64,000 nt of DNA from Tipula vernalis (Eukaryota > Arthropoda > Insecta > Diptera > Tipulidae): NCBI GenBank assembly GCA_958295665.1, contig OY282560.1, forward strand, positions 255,793,368 through 255,857,367. Direction: 5' to 3'. The notes under the pieces are model-generated. The model did no database searches, was not told the origin of the DNA, and saw nothing but the letters and a program-made list of their open reading frames with translations. The first letter of the stretch is position 1. Each line of letters opens with the position of its first letter. This document shows, in pieces, positions 1 to 11,250 of this stretch. A program made the position numbers and the translations under genes.

Positions 1-1169
1 GACAAATGGCCATGAAATTAGTTTTTGGGTGTTAAAACAAAAGATAATTAAAACGTTTTTTAATGAAAACATAATAACGTAGCTTATGTTGCAACATTTT
101 TAATAGATATTTAAGTAAATTTTCGTATGTTTCGTTTTTTACATATATTAAAACTTGATGATCTGGGAAAACTAATTATTCAACGAGCATAATTTATGTG
201 TTGGGTAGTAGCAAAAACAACAATCACATGTCTAACAATGTTTGCTTAAAACAACGTCCATGATTAGAATGGTATTCTTCTTTTGAGCTGATAGGTGCAT
301 AGATAAACAGGATGCAATAATAAAAAGGAAATGAAACAAAATTGTATTCTAATTGTTTGTAAAATAATGACACATACATTCATAGATATTGCAATTTCCT
401 AACGCTGTTATTTTTACTGTTTCCACTAAAACGAAGTCGTAATGGGTAAGAAATATATTATAATCTGAATTATTTTTTGATTGAGATTTTCACATTTATC
501 GATTTAGGTCACCAAAAATCCTAAAAGTTGATTTTTGAATTGTCGTGTCCATCTATTTTGGGTGTTTTGGTTTCAGTTTTTCGTCCATTCTCACAAATTT
601 TGATAGGATAGGTATGGGATAGGAATAGGGACCGAATTAAAAAAGGCTGAATTAAAAAAGTTCTTTAAAAATGAATTAAAAAAGTTGATTTTTGTATGAA
701 CAGCTGCGACTTATATTAATTCATTTTTTTGGTTTTAAATTATGAATTAAAAAAAGCGATTTAGAAAAAAGAGAAAACTCAAAAATGAATTAAGGAAGGC
801 TTATATTATTTCATTTTTAAAACACATACCTTTATTCATTTTGAAAATTAATAAAAAAAGGCTTATTTTATTTCATTTTATAAAAAGAAATCTTAATTCG
901 TTTAAGTATTTTTTCAGTAATGAAAACGAGATATTTTAATATATTTTTAATAATTAATAAACCAAAATTAATAATTAATAATCAATAAATTATAATTAAT
1001 AATCAATAAGTAATAATTAATAATTATATTTTCATTAATAAAACGAGATATTTTAATACATTTTTAATAATTAATAATCAATAATTAATAATTATTAATT
1101 ATTAATTAATAATTAATAGTTAATAATTAATAATTAGTAAGTATTTTTTCATTAACGAAAACGAGATAT
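1..1169. other. AT-rich non-coding DNA
   Basis: No convincing coding sequence is seen. Positions about 640-860 hold a degenerate run of GAATTAAAAAAG-like words. Positions about 940-1140 are low-complexity TTAATAATTAATAATCA repeats. Confidence 0.6.
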
Positions 1170-2145
1170 TTTAATATATTTTTTCAATTAAACCAACAGG
1201 GTAAATACGAATTTTTAGTAAGGACCACGACACAAATGCCGGTTAAAAGACGCCCCAAACTAGAGTCATCACGTATGTAGATGTAATACATTCCAGTATT
1301 TTTTCGACATCCGTAATGATAGTGTGCAGGTATGTAAACTACTTTTTTTGGGCACACTATGCATTTCTCAAAAGCTAGTTTACACTGTTCATGCGAACAA
1401 AGATAAACAATTGGGTATACCTGCAAAATCAAAACGAGGCCCAAACCTGAATAGCAGACGGAGAATTTCGGAAGAGGATCATTAATTTATTGTTAACCAA
1501 ATTAAAAGTTTTCCTAGAGTACAATCGCACTACTGCCGTGCTCAAACTCAAAAGTAGTATTTGGATACTAACTTGAACATTGCAAAAATGTATGATTTGT
1601 ATAAGGATAAATGCTTAGAAAATGAAAAATCACCAGCTAAAGAAAGTTACTATCGCTTTGTATTTAATACCAAGTTTAATTGTGATTTTCATAAACCTAA
1701 AACTGATCGTTGTAGCAAATGTGAATTTTTTAAAATTCACAAACATGCGGAAAATTTGAATGAAGAGCTCAAAGCTCATAATTTATGGAAAACTTTCATG
1801 AGAGAGCTGAAAAGCAATGATAAAAAAACTGAAATTCCTATCATTTGTTTTGACTTGCAAAACCGTAATTAATTGTCCAAAGGCAGAAATTGGCGAAATT
1901 TTCTACCACGCAAAGCGAAACGTGTATAATTTAACCGCACATCTGTCAACTTGTAAGACTATGAACTGCGCAATATGGAATGAGTCAATTGCTGGGAGAA
2001 GCGGGAATGACCTTGCTTCTGCTATGTACAAAATTCTTACAAGAATTTTTGAAAACAACAATTTTAGCGAAATCATTTTATGGAGTGACTTTTATGTTCC
2101 ACAAAACAAGAACTCGGTCATGTCAACAGCTATAAAGTATTTTAT
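1170..2145 (+). pseudogene. TE-associated protein (DUF7869-like), 5' part, broken
   Basis: Reading across frames gives a collinear protein of a large, repetitive family common in insect genomes (DUF7869-like, recalled from memory; function unproven, probably transposon-encoded). Visible in order: a VCKLLFLGTLCISQKLV-like segment near 1333-1385, SFPRVQSHYCRA near 1510-1545, YLDTNLNIAKMYDLY from 1558, a Cys cluster CDFHKPKTDRCSKC at about 1681-1722, CFDLQ near 1847, then KRNVYNLTAH, AIWNESIAGRSGNDLASA and LWSDFYVPQNKN. An in-frame TAG sits at 1555-1557 and a frameshift at about 1860, so it is not functional. The remainder resumes at 5729 after a large insertion. The call rests on order and spacing of family motifs, not on an intact ORF. 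Confidence 0.6.
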
Positions 2146-5100
2146 TGATTGATTGATTGATTGATATGAATGCACGGCCAAGCTTATGAAGCAAGAAATC
2201 CCGTGTTAGTGATGTGGTCATTAAACTGTCACACCAACTTTATAACACAGGTGAATGCTCTCCTTACTGAAGATACCTAAGCACCATTACAACAAGGAGA
2301 GCACAACCACTCGCGATATCACATAAATGTGACAGCATCATGTCCACCCCTGGCCGGGTCCCACCGTGCACTCTTTCACACATAACAAAACCGAAGGATA
2401 GGATAGGATAGTTAGAAGTGACAGAATCGGCCCGGTTACAGACACCTAGGTATAGCCGATAGTTAGTAAATTTTTAGTAATTATATAGTAAAATAGTTAG
2501 CACAGGACAACACAATTTCTAAACTACAGCTAATTTACTACTTCTTGATCCTGGAGCGTTGATTCAAGCTAAAATTTAATTCTGAAACTCAGGATTAATT
2601 TAATCCCTATAATAATTATTAATTCTGGAACTATGTTATATTCTGAAAATTGGATTATTTATTATCATATTAAGGAAGAGATCCCTTTAAATATTCTCTT
2701 AACTAAATTAATTAATATACATTAATGAACAAAACACAACATAATAAAAAGATTAGCACAAGACAGCACAATCTAACTACATTATTAGATGATCTTGTCT
2801 CTGGAATCCAGGGTCGGATACTCAGGACTCCCTAAATTTATAACAGGACTTAGAAAAATTATTAATAATGTTGTAATTTCACCCCTGTCCGCTTATCATT
2901 CATTTACCTGCTAAAATATTTAAGAAAAATATAAAATAACAACACTTATTTCCTTATTCATAGTCCTTTTATATTTAATTAATTAATTATTACGTACTGC
3001 AACAAGGATTAACATTAACATTATAAACCATTTAAACATAAAATTTAACTTAAAACCAATCATCTATTTCCTACCGAATCAGAAAAAGAAAATACATAAT
3101 AATAGATCCAATTATTCTATAAAATTTATATAAAATGATTTAAATGACAATGTTACAGTACCACAATACCTAGACTTATCAATAATTCAATTAGGTACTA
3201 TAATTATATGAAGAATCAACAAATAAAATTAATATAAAAATTAATATAAAAATTTCCAGGCGACTCTGAAAACTAAATTTAATTAATAAAACACCGTAAT
3301 ATTTATTACTTAAATGAATAATTATTATAACAGGATCTTCAGTATTCACGATCACACATCGTATACACTCATTTACACATACCAAAACCGATTAATAGAA
3401 TATGATTATAAGTTGGGACTGCTAAGCGATTGATATATGTATAGCAAATTATTAGTACATACAATAAATGATAAACAGGTTAGTACAAGATAGCCATTTT
3501 AACTACATGATTAGATGCTCGTTTCTCTGTAAACCAATGCCAGAACTCAGGATTCTTTAAATCTAAATCAGGACATCAACAATTATTATTATAATTAATG
3601 TTTTAATTTACTAATTTTGTTGACATAATTAAGATAAACAAAAATCAAAATCTACGAAATTTATACTTATTATATACCCCATAAAACTTCGGCTCCGTTT
3701 ATGGACGTATTACCCTGCAAAATCAAGCATGCAATGTAAATAAAATAATAAATCAATGAAAGGAACCTGAAACGTTATTTTCTTAAAAATTTATCGGTGT
3801 ACCATTTCAGTAAAATTGACGTTTGTATGTAAAAATTGCAACCTAAACTTCAAAAAATCCATTAAGTTAATTAATTAAGTTCAATACATTTAGCATAACA
3901 ACTTGTCTTTACATAATTCCACGTTGTTCACATTCGTTTAATCAAAATTTGGCATGCATAAATAAATACGTCATTATGTGTTGCAAACCAAATCACAACT
4001 CAACTTAAAATTAATATTTCAAAATTAGTATTTAATTATCTAACTTAGTTAATTTATAAACTTATAATATTAATAAAAATCAATTAAATATAATTTAATG
4101 TAGTTTATAATACCCTGTAAAAAATAAATCATACCCAAATATACTCTTAAATAAATCTAAATATAGTATATCCATAAAACTTTATCTCATTTCTCGTACA
4201 TATTACCCTGCCATTAAATTATGCACACATAAATCTTAAACTCAAATTATCATTTTCAAATTAGCATTTTATTTATATATTTAGTTACTTTATAATTTTA
4301 TAATATTAAATTAAATTAATTTAAAATCAATTTGATGCAATTTGTAATACCCTGTAAAAAAATTATTAATCATAAATAAATAAACTATTTTCAATGAATT
4401 GTATAAGACGGATTCCAATTCGACTCAAACCCATTCGATTATACGAAGTATAAGAATCCTATTTTGTATAGTATCTACATTATATGCATACAAATAGCGT
4501 CACAATGCCTCGAACTAAAATTATATATAAAAGGAATACCAATCCATACATACGAACGATCACCACTGCCAGTATAGACACTATCATTTGTGCTACCATA
4601 CATTTACACCGCTTTTATTCAGTGGCAATAGTTATACATAATTTCAAAAAACCAACAAAAATGTCCATACAAGACAATACATACAAAGAAAATATATAAA
4701 TTTATATTATCTTCCATGTGCGTAGCAGGGGACATAACAAAGCGTACGCGTATTATCTATAATACCTATAGACAATTCACTTATGAATAACAAAACCCAA
4801 TTATATGCATACGTATAGATCCACTCAAAATACAAATTATATAAACAAAAAATCATACTAAATTCCTGTTCTATATAACAAACAATATTCAGGAACATAT
4901 TTGTGTCGATTGTCAAAACCAACATTAATGTACCACAAACCTGATTGTCACCAATATTAGAAATTTATTTTGCGCTTATACATGAAAGTATTGGTGATCG
5001 ACAGATTATATAAATGAGTGAGAAAAACAAACAAATTGTAGATAAAACAAAACAAACGAATTGTGTAGGGAGAATTGGGTATGTTAATAATGAAAAGAAA

Positions 5101-5728
5101 AAACTAATTGGGATTGGTTAGATGAGAGTATTTTATTCTATTTTTGCACCAACACTTTCAACTATAAGCTATTAAACGTAAGAGTGCATCTGTGTGCTTT
5201 ATCACTGAATTAGGCCTGTAGTATTACATTAGTGTTGGTTTTGCGATTGCACATACAATAAAACACAAGAACACTTATAAATATGCGTAAAAATAAAATA
5301 AGATATGAAAATTAACTACGTACATTATATCAAATTAAACTAAAATCAATTTTAATACAATCCAATTATTAGATTTTAGTAATTAAATTGTATGTACAAC
5401 CCCAAGAAAATTTAAAATCATGCACTTAATCAAAAAATCAAGAATTTTGATTTCTTTAGCTATAAATACAAAACATTGCCTGATAAATGCATCCCGGTGG
5501 ATTGCATTTTCCAAAATTACACTTTAACTATTATTTCACTTTAAATAAATTGAATTAAATTAAATTAAATTAAATTAGAATTAAAATGTATGTCTATTTG
5601 CATATAAGGTATATACATAACACTTCACACTAACACATAAATAAAAAATAAAAATTAAATTAAATTAAATTAAATTTTGAAGAGGAAAGACAAAATACGT
5701 CTATCCTCTTTGAATGTTCGCTCGATCC
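2146..5728 (-). mobile_element. 3.58-kb non-coding insertion, retroposon-like
   Basis: The insertion interrupts the preceding pseudogene and is flanked by an exact 23-bp direct repeat (2123-2145 and 5729-5751, beginning TCAACAGCTATAAAG). Its left edge is a (TGAT)n run, which on the minus strand is an (ATCA)n tail. Together with a long target-site duplication this fits LINE-driven retroposition on the minus strand. No reverse transcriptase or other long ORF is present. Inside are three diverged copies of a repeat containing GTTAGCACA(A/G)GAC (about 2490, 2740 and 3470), and repeated TACCCTGTAAAA words near 3705, 4110, 4205 and 4350. Two (TTAAA)n runs lie at about 5545 and 5660. Its class is uncertain; it could be a long non-autonomous retroposon or a retroposed non-coding RNA. 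Confidence 0.55.
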
Positions 5729-6206
5729 TCAACAGCTATAAAGTATTTTATGTTGAAAAATTCGGATTTACTGAAGGTATGCGTTTCTCAATTAGTGGCC
5801 ATTCTGTTTTGCAAGAAATAGACCATGCTCACAGTGAGATAGAAAAGGTTATTAGAAAAAATGAATTCTTCTCACCATTAGGCCTGCTCCGAGTACTGAA
5901 AAATATAAATAGGAAAAAACCATATGAGCTCATACAACTATCGGCCAAAGATATGTTTGATTTTGGGTAAATTGCTAAAAATTTTAATTTCAAAATTGTT
6001 CTGCTTACTCAGTTGAAAATGCTGTGTTTCGAGAAAAACATTTATACTGTTAAATTTAGCTTGGATTATGACGAACAAAATTTTAAAGAAGTGAATTTAA
6101 GATCCGAAATTGCTACTAGGAAAAAAATTGAGGTGTGGCCAACATACGACTTTCTTTTACGAACAGAGAATTTTGAGAAATTTTATTTTTTCTTAATTTT
6201 TTTTTT
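5729..6206 (+). pseudogene. TE-associated protein (DUF7869-like), 3' part
   Basis: This continues the gene broken at 2145. It restarts with the duplicated target site and then encodes GMRFSISGHSVLQEIDHAHS (from about 5776), FFSPLGLLRVLKNINRKKPY and a C-terminal region up to about 6206. The SGHS..QE.D..HS motif is typical of the family C-terminal half. There is a frame change between STAIKYF and GMRFS, and a stop at 5968-5970 before the frame continues as FNFKIVLLTQLKMLC. The 3' end runs into the poly-T start of a dispersed repeat. Confidence 0.6.
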
Positions 6207-6625
6207 TTAATTTTTTAATTTTAAACTTTTTTTTTTAAATTTTTTATTTTTATTTGTTTTTAATTTTTGGAAACATTTTGTATTAGGTAGTTTTTTGTAA
6301 ACCTTATACTTTTTAAGATATTTGCAAAATAAATTTTCTGGACCAAGGGAGTGGCCACTTCCGGTTAGCCGATTTGGTGTAAAATTTACTGGGACCTCCC
6401 AATTTATCAAAAAAGCTTAAATCTGAAGTTTCAGTTCGATTGGTTAAACCATCTGGGCTGTAGAGAGGACACAGACAGACTGACAGACAGACACCATTTC
6501 GAAACCCACTTTTTCGGACTCAGGGACCTCAAAACAAATGAATCTCTAAAAATCTCAAGGTCCCACATTTTCATGATTACTATACTTTATTTTACTAGAG
6601 TAAAAGAAAGTAAAACAATCCTCTA
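6185..6625 (+). repeat. Dispersed repeat, copy A
   Basis: This unit of about 440 bp is T-rich at its 5' end and matches 7560-7985 over most of its length. Shared blocks include AAGGGAGTGGCC.CTTCCGG, AAGTTTCAGTTCGATTGG, a GACAGAC(A/T)GACAGAC-type stretch, CATTTCGAAACCCA and TTTTCATGATTACTATA. Its 3' end reads TACTAGAGTAAAAGAAAGTA. The class is unknown; no transposase is associated with it. Confidence 0.7.
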
Positions 6626-6786
6626 CTGAAAATTTTCATCCAAAACAAATTATTCATCATTCGGAAATTAATGAGCATAAACAGACTCATTTAAAGGCAA
6701 TGTTTAAATTCATAGGAGAGCAGGACAAGAAGTCAAAGATTTATACCAATGCTTTTCATTTAATATTATTTTGATTTACTTTTCAG

Positions 6787-6967
6787 GTAATCTAGAAACC
6801 GGCAAAAACCAACCAGGCCTGCAAAATGACCAGACCGCTCGTACTTCGAAAAAAACCAAAGGTAAAATTTGATCGTTTCGTAATAAAATTAATTATTAAA
6901 CAAAATCAATTTATTTACAGCGAAAACAACAACCAACCCTAAAATTAAGGGATCTAAAAGATGCTAA
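6787..6967 (+). CDS. Two terminal exons of an unidentified host gene
   Basis: A clear acceptor (TTACTTTTCAG, ending 6786) opens an exon at 6787-6861. A 59-bp GT-AG intron (6862-6920, GTAAAATTT to TTTACAG) and a last exon at 6921-6967 ending in TAA follow. Spliced in the only open phase it encodes NLETGKNQPGLQNDQTARTS followed by a Lys/Thr-rich tail ending KIKGSKRC. An AATAAA-like signal lies just downstream. The basic, low-complexity C-terminus does not identify the gene. Upstream exons are not seen; the sequence before it is the dispersed repeat. It could be the end of a live gene or a stranded fragment. Confidence 0.5.
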
Positions 6968-7559
6968 ATAAGATAAACTAAATAAATATGATAATAATTT
7001 TAAAAGTTCTTAAATGAATTAATCTGTGATTTTATCAATATGGGTGCTGTGAATGAACCCGAAGCTAAACAGCTTTTTTATTTTGTATTTTTTTTATATT
7101 TTATATTTAAATAAAGCAAATGTGATGAATTACTTAACTATTTGGAATAGTAAATCAGTTTGTTGAAAATTTAATTTTGATTCAATCTTAGAAATAAACC
7201 TTTCTCTATAATGAAAATATTGTCTCGAATTTAGGTGAATGGTTGTGTGTGGTTAATTAGAACCCTATGTTACAAATTAATTGTATCAACTATGTACGAT
7301 AAGGTTGTATAGTGTTTTTTAAATTGCATTTATTTCTCCGAATTAATAAATAAAGTAAAGTTTGTTAGTGAATTCTTCTTGTTACAATATTATTTAATTG
7401 GTGTATAAAATTAATTTAGTTGAAAACTACACTTTTTATGTAGATTTTGTAAAGTGCAAACTTTCAACTCGTTTTTCTCAAAACTATACTGCAGTCACTT
7501 AGAACCTTATCATTCTAGGGTCGCGAATTTCACCCGTAACTACTTGCATAACGTAGTTT
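6968..7559. other. Non-coding DNA
   Basis: AT-rich sequence, plausibly the 3' UTR of the exons just upstream followed by intergenic DNA. Nothing else is recognised. Confidence 0.4.
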
Positions 7560-7985
7560 CGTTTCCGTTTTAAACATGCAAATTTTTTACAAATTTATTC
7601 TTTTCTATTTTTTATTTATTTAATTTTTTTCCTACTATTTTTGATAATTTTTATAGTTTTTTTATTATATATAATATTTTGAGATATTTGCAAATAAATT
7701 TTCTGTCCCAAGGGAGTGGCCTCTTCCGGTTAGCTGATTTGGAATAAAATTCACAAGGACCTCCAAATTTATGAAAATAGCATAAATATGAAGTTTCAGT
7801 TCGATTGGTTAAACCATCTGGGCTGCTTGAGTGAGCACAGACTGACAGACAAACAGCCAGTCACCATTTCGAAACCCATTTTTGCTGACTCAAGCAACCT
7901 CAAAACAGATGTCTCAAGGTCGAAAATTTTCATGATTACTATATTTTATTTTACTTCCTTATGTAAAGGAAAGTAAACAAGACGT
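7560..7985 (+). repeat. Dispersed repeat, copy B
   Basis: This is the same family and orientation as 6185-6625. The 3' end forms a short hairpin (ACTTCCTT, about 5-nt loop, AAGGAAAGT). A 62-codon frame across it is chance. The core AAGTTTCAGTTCGATTGG at about 7790 is also related to the 169-bp satellite. Confidence 0.7.
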
Positions 7986-8213
7986 TTAAGTAAATCAAAA
8001 ATGGGATCAGATAATGAGGCTAGTTCCAACACACATTCAGCATGTTAGCAGGTTCACGGACACGACTGTTCTTGCGGACCATTTTGCACAACCGACAATG
8101 AAACGGCCACAGTCGAGAGTCAATTCAACTTAAACAAAATCACAAACACACAAAAAGCTGACCTTGAACTATTTATTGTATTAATTTATTTTCTGGTTCC
8201 GAATGCCACACTA

Positions 8214-8750
8214 TACCTTTTCATTTTCAAATGGAAATAATCATTTTCAAAATGGAAATAATCGTAATCGTAAGTAATGGTAATTGATAATGCTCCGTGT
8301 CATGCATCTATTGAAGCTATGTTTCTTAATAGTGAATTTATCAATCATCGATTATTAAAATTAGGCCCATACAGTCCAATGTTAAACCCCATAGAATTTG
8401 CTTGGTCGGCTCTTAAGGCCTCCATTAAACGAGATTTAACAACTGAAATGCTACAGATTTCAGCAGGTGAAAATAGGATAGATTTCAACCAACCCGAATT
8501 GGTTGATGTTTTAAATTTACTCGATATGATTTTTTAATTTACTGTATATATTAATAAAGTTTTGATCATAAATATTGTTGTACCCTGTGAGTTTTTTATT
8601 TTTAAATTTAAAAATGATTATTTCCAATTTGATATTGATTATTTCCATTTTGGAAATGATTATTTCCAATTTGATATTGATTATTTCCAATTTGAAAATG
8701 ATTATTTCCAATTTGAAAATGATAACTTCCAATTTGAAGTTGAAAAGGTA
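8214..8750 (+). mobile_element. Deleted IS630/Tc1-mariner-type element
   Basis: The element is bounded by TA dinucleotides (8212-8213 and 8751-8752). Its inverted ends start TACCTTTTCA and finish GAAAAGGTA. The terminal repeats are built of about 20-22-bp sub-repeats (ATTTCCAATTTGAAAATG and variants): roughly two units at the left end and six or seven at the right (8600-8740). The interior keeps only the 3' part of a transposase gene (8277-8537). At 537 bp it is an internally deleted, non-autonomous copy. Confidence 0.75.
8277..8537 (+). pseudogene. DDE transposase C-terminal fragment (IS630/Tc1-mariner)
   Basis: It encodes IDNAPCHASIEA, then LLKLGPYSPMLNPIEFAWSA and LKASIK, the second and third catalytic blocks of a DDE_3-type transposase. 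The Asp in IDNAPCH and the Glu in NPIE are separated by 35 residues. The N-terminal DNA-binding region and first catalytic Asp are missing, so it cannot be active. It lies between sub-repeated inverted ends whose TA target site fits the superfamily. The ATG at the start is not a true start, since this is a truncated gene. Confidence 0.75.
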
Positions 8751-8926
8751 TAGAGCAATGAAGCTAGAGCTTTCAAAACTACCTGACCTCGAAATGGTCT
8801 TTGAATCATCAAATGGGTACAACCGCTATCTGTCAAAAATATGACATTAGTAGAATAATTTTCGTTTCCATGTTTGTCTTGTGTATATGTTCGATTATTG
8901 TTTGATTACTGATATAATTTTAACGT

Positions 8927-9052
8927 AATAAATTTTACTGATAATTCTTGGAGAATAATGCAATAACAATGAAATAACGTGTAGACCTTAATAAATTTTA
9001 CTGATAATTCTTGGAGAATAATGCAATAACAATGAAATAACCTGTATCGCCT
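8927..9052. repeat. 63-bp tandem duplication
   Basis: Two adjacent copies with a 63-bp period, each beginning AATAAATTTTACTGATAATT, are almost identical. The second copy forms the apparent C-terminus and stop of the gag-like frame on the minus strand. Confidence 0.85.
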
Positions 9053-9676
9053 TTAAATTCTCGTATTCTTCTATCGTTAAATTGGTCGGGATGGGTAGCG
9101 GCGGTTTTTGTTTTAAGCTAGCTTGACCCGAGGAACTAAGTAAATTTATATTTTGTCTAGGGTTAATTATAGATTCCTCACTTTCGGAGGTGTCGGAAGT
9201 ATCAGACTTAGGGCAATCCTGCGAGGAACTAAATGGATTGTTTTCAGGTATTGCGTCAGAAACCGATTTCTCGAATTCATCTACAGAGACTCGGGATTCT
9301 AGTAATGATTGTATTACTTCTAAAACTTTCTCGCATGCAATTAACAATGTTTGTGCTGATTTCTTACACTTGGGAGATGTATTTGTGATACGTTGTAGTC
9401 GTGCACTTACATGCAGAATTCGACTACTCAAAATTGCAAGTTTCTTGCCTCGTTCATTAACATTGATATTGGAAATTTCTTGTACCTGCGGTTTCAAGTT
9501 TCTGAGTTTCTCAGAACAAATATCTAGTTCTCGCTGAGGGGATTTTCGGGCAGATGGGTGCATTTTCTCTGGCACAGTCACTTTTCCTCCATTTTCTAAT
9601 TTGAAAACAGCATTTAACTGATCCGTAACAAACATTCGATTTCAAGTTCGTCAGTGCTCAAAAATGTAGGATCCAT
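9050..9676 (-). pseudogene. gag-like retroelement fragment
   Basis: The likely start is the ATG at 9676 (minus), reading MDPTFLSTDELEIECLLR, which resembles N-termini of insect LTR-retroelement gag proteins. After a frameshift near 9615 the frame continues for about 190 residues with coiled-coil-like Leu/Lys/Glu-rich sequence, a Ser/Asp/Glu-rich low-complexity stretch and LPIPTNLTIEEYENLK. No zinc knuckle, protease or LTR is seen. The open frame then runs into a 63-bp tandem duplication at 8927-9052 and stops at 8988. Assignment to gag is by general resemblance only. Confidence 0.35.
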
Positions 9677-9689
9677 GATCTTTGTCTCA

Positions 9690-11122
9690 ATTATCTCAGG
9701 AGTAACGATGAATTAATTAAGTTTACTAATAGACTAATTAAGTAAATTAATCAGGTAGATTTTGTGAGAGAAATTCACAAAATATTACTTTTTGTTTTAA
9801 ATTCTTAAGGTTCTATTTATTACCAAAATAAAAAAAATTAAACCCGAAACCAATTTAACTAAATTTAGAAAAAGGAATTTATTTAATATAAAAAAAATTA
9901 TTAATAAAATTAATTATTAATTTATTAAAAAAACTAACGATTATAATTCGGATTAAGGGTTATCCTTATCAAAATATCTGATCTAACGATAACCTAATTC
10001 GAGATGAGGGCTTTATATTGAATAAAAGTGTATAACGCCAACGAAGAAATCTACGGAATGTGTAAAAAATATAATTTAACGATGTAACGGGAATGAATTT
10101 AGGAATTATGTCCTTATAAAGATCAAATTAGGTCTTGCTGATTACATTATTAACACAATGTTTTATGCAGCAAAAGATATTTTGTAGTACCGACATTGTA
10201 TTATACAATATTTGGTGCAGCAAAATAACGAATAACTTGTTCACAAAATACCAGCTTTACAAAGGAAAGCATAAAGCCACGCATACCCACTTTTACCAGC
10301 GATTAAAGTCTATTAGTCGTAAAATCAATTTAACAGATTTTTAGTCGCTGTGACAATTTCGTTCGTACAAAACAATTTCATAATTATTTATAACAGAAAT
10401 CGGACATGTCTTAGGTAATTAAAAAAAAAATTGAAAGCGAAGCGGCTCAGAACGAGACGAATCGTTTGTGCTTTGGGCTTAATAGAATTTAAAAAAATGA
10501 TGGGCCGTTACTTTAGTCAAAAAAAATCACGTGACACGATTATTAGAATTGGGATGCTTATTAATGATAAAAATACTGCTATCATGATAATGTAAGAGAT
10601 GAAAATGAAACATTTACATTGTAATACAAATTTGAAAATTACATACAATTTAATCTTTTCCCATTATTTCTATTAAAATAAACTTGGAGGCCCCTGTGCA
10701 ATTACACAATTTTAGTATTTACGTGGAACATTACCGCCAATAAACATAGATATTTTCTACTATTTAACTACAGGTTAAAAGCCCATGAAAAACTCAAGTA
10801 TTTCGAACTCTAATAAAATAGAACTAAATTAATTTATTGAAATAATTGTGTATTATATTGGATAACTATTAAATAATCCGTCAGCCGTCACAACTACTCC
10901 CGTAGATGGGTTTCTTTGGTTTGGTGTTCCAATACTTTAACTAGAAGGGCATTGGATTCGGTCACCCTCGCAAATGCTGTAAATCACTTTTCTTCAATTG
11001 ACTTCACTCTAAATAATTTATAATGAAGGATTTTCTGTCAAAATTATTAAATGGGACTATTTGCAACTTATACAATGAAACATTTGGGGTACACAAAGTT
11101 GGTAGTATTAAAAAGAGCTGCT
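9690..11122. other. Mostly non-coding DNA
   Basis: AT-rich with no clear gene. One spot on the minus strand, about 10972-10890, follows an acceptor-like GATTTACAG and stays open for 28 codons (FARVTESNALLVKVLEHQTK...) before a TAG. It is more GC-rich than its surroundings and may be a coding remnant, but it is not identified. Confidence 0.3.
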
Positions 11123-11250
11123 TTAAAGCTCGCTGACGTCAATATCATTTTGGTTTAAAGTCACATTTTGATTTCCAGCCGAACTAAATTTTTGTCGTAA
11201 TGAGCACGTTGATATCGCGCTGCTATCCACAACATTACCACCCCATAAAT
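11123..11250 (-). CDS. Candidate terminal exon of a host gene
   Basis: On the minus strand an acceptor-like sequence (CGTTATACAACAG, ending 11251) precedes a phase-1 open stretch. It encodes (D)LWGGNVVDSSAISTCSL and continues RQKFSSAGNQNVTLNQNDID to a TAA at 11123-11125. Composition and the absence of stops suggest real coding sequence. It lies about 2.9 kb downstream of, and on the same strand as, the guanylate cyclase exon at 14152-14223, so it might be that gene's C-terminus. The catalytic-domain exons expected between them were not found, so this link is a guess. Confidence 0.35.

Noticed and set aside
7560..7985. Dispersed repeat as a Helitron because of its 3' hairpin
   Set aside because: A short hairpin is present, but no CTRR terminus follows it, no 5' TC start was found and no Rep/helicase relic is nearby.
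8517..8844. Overlapping frames on both strands near 8.5-8.8 kb with repeating Ile/Asn/Phe patterns
   Set aside because: They translate the 20-22-bp sub-repeats of a transposon end and are not genes.
9190..9537. 115-codon plus-strand ORF
   Set aside because: It is antisense to the gag-like frame on the minus strand; no independent coding evidence.
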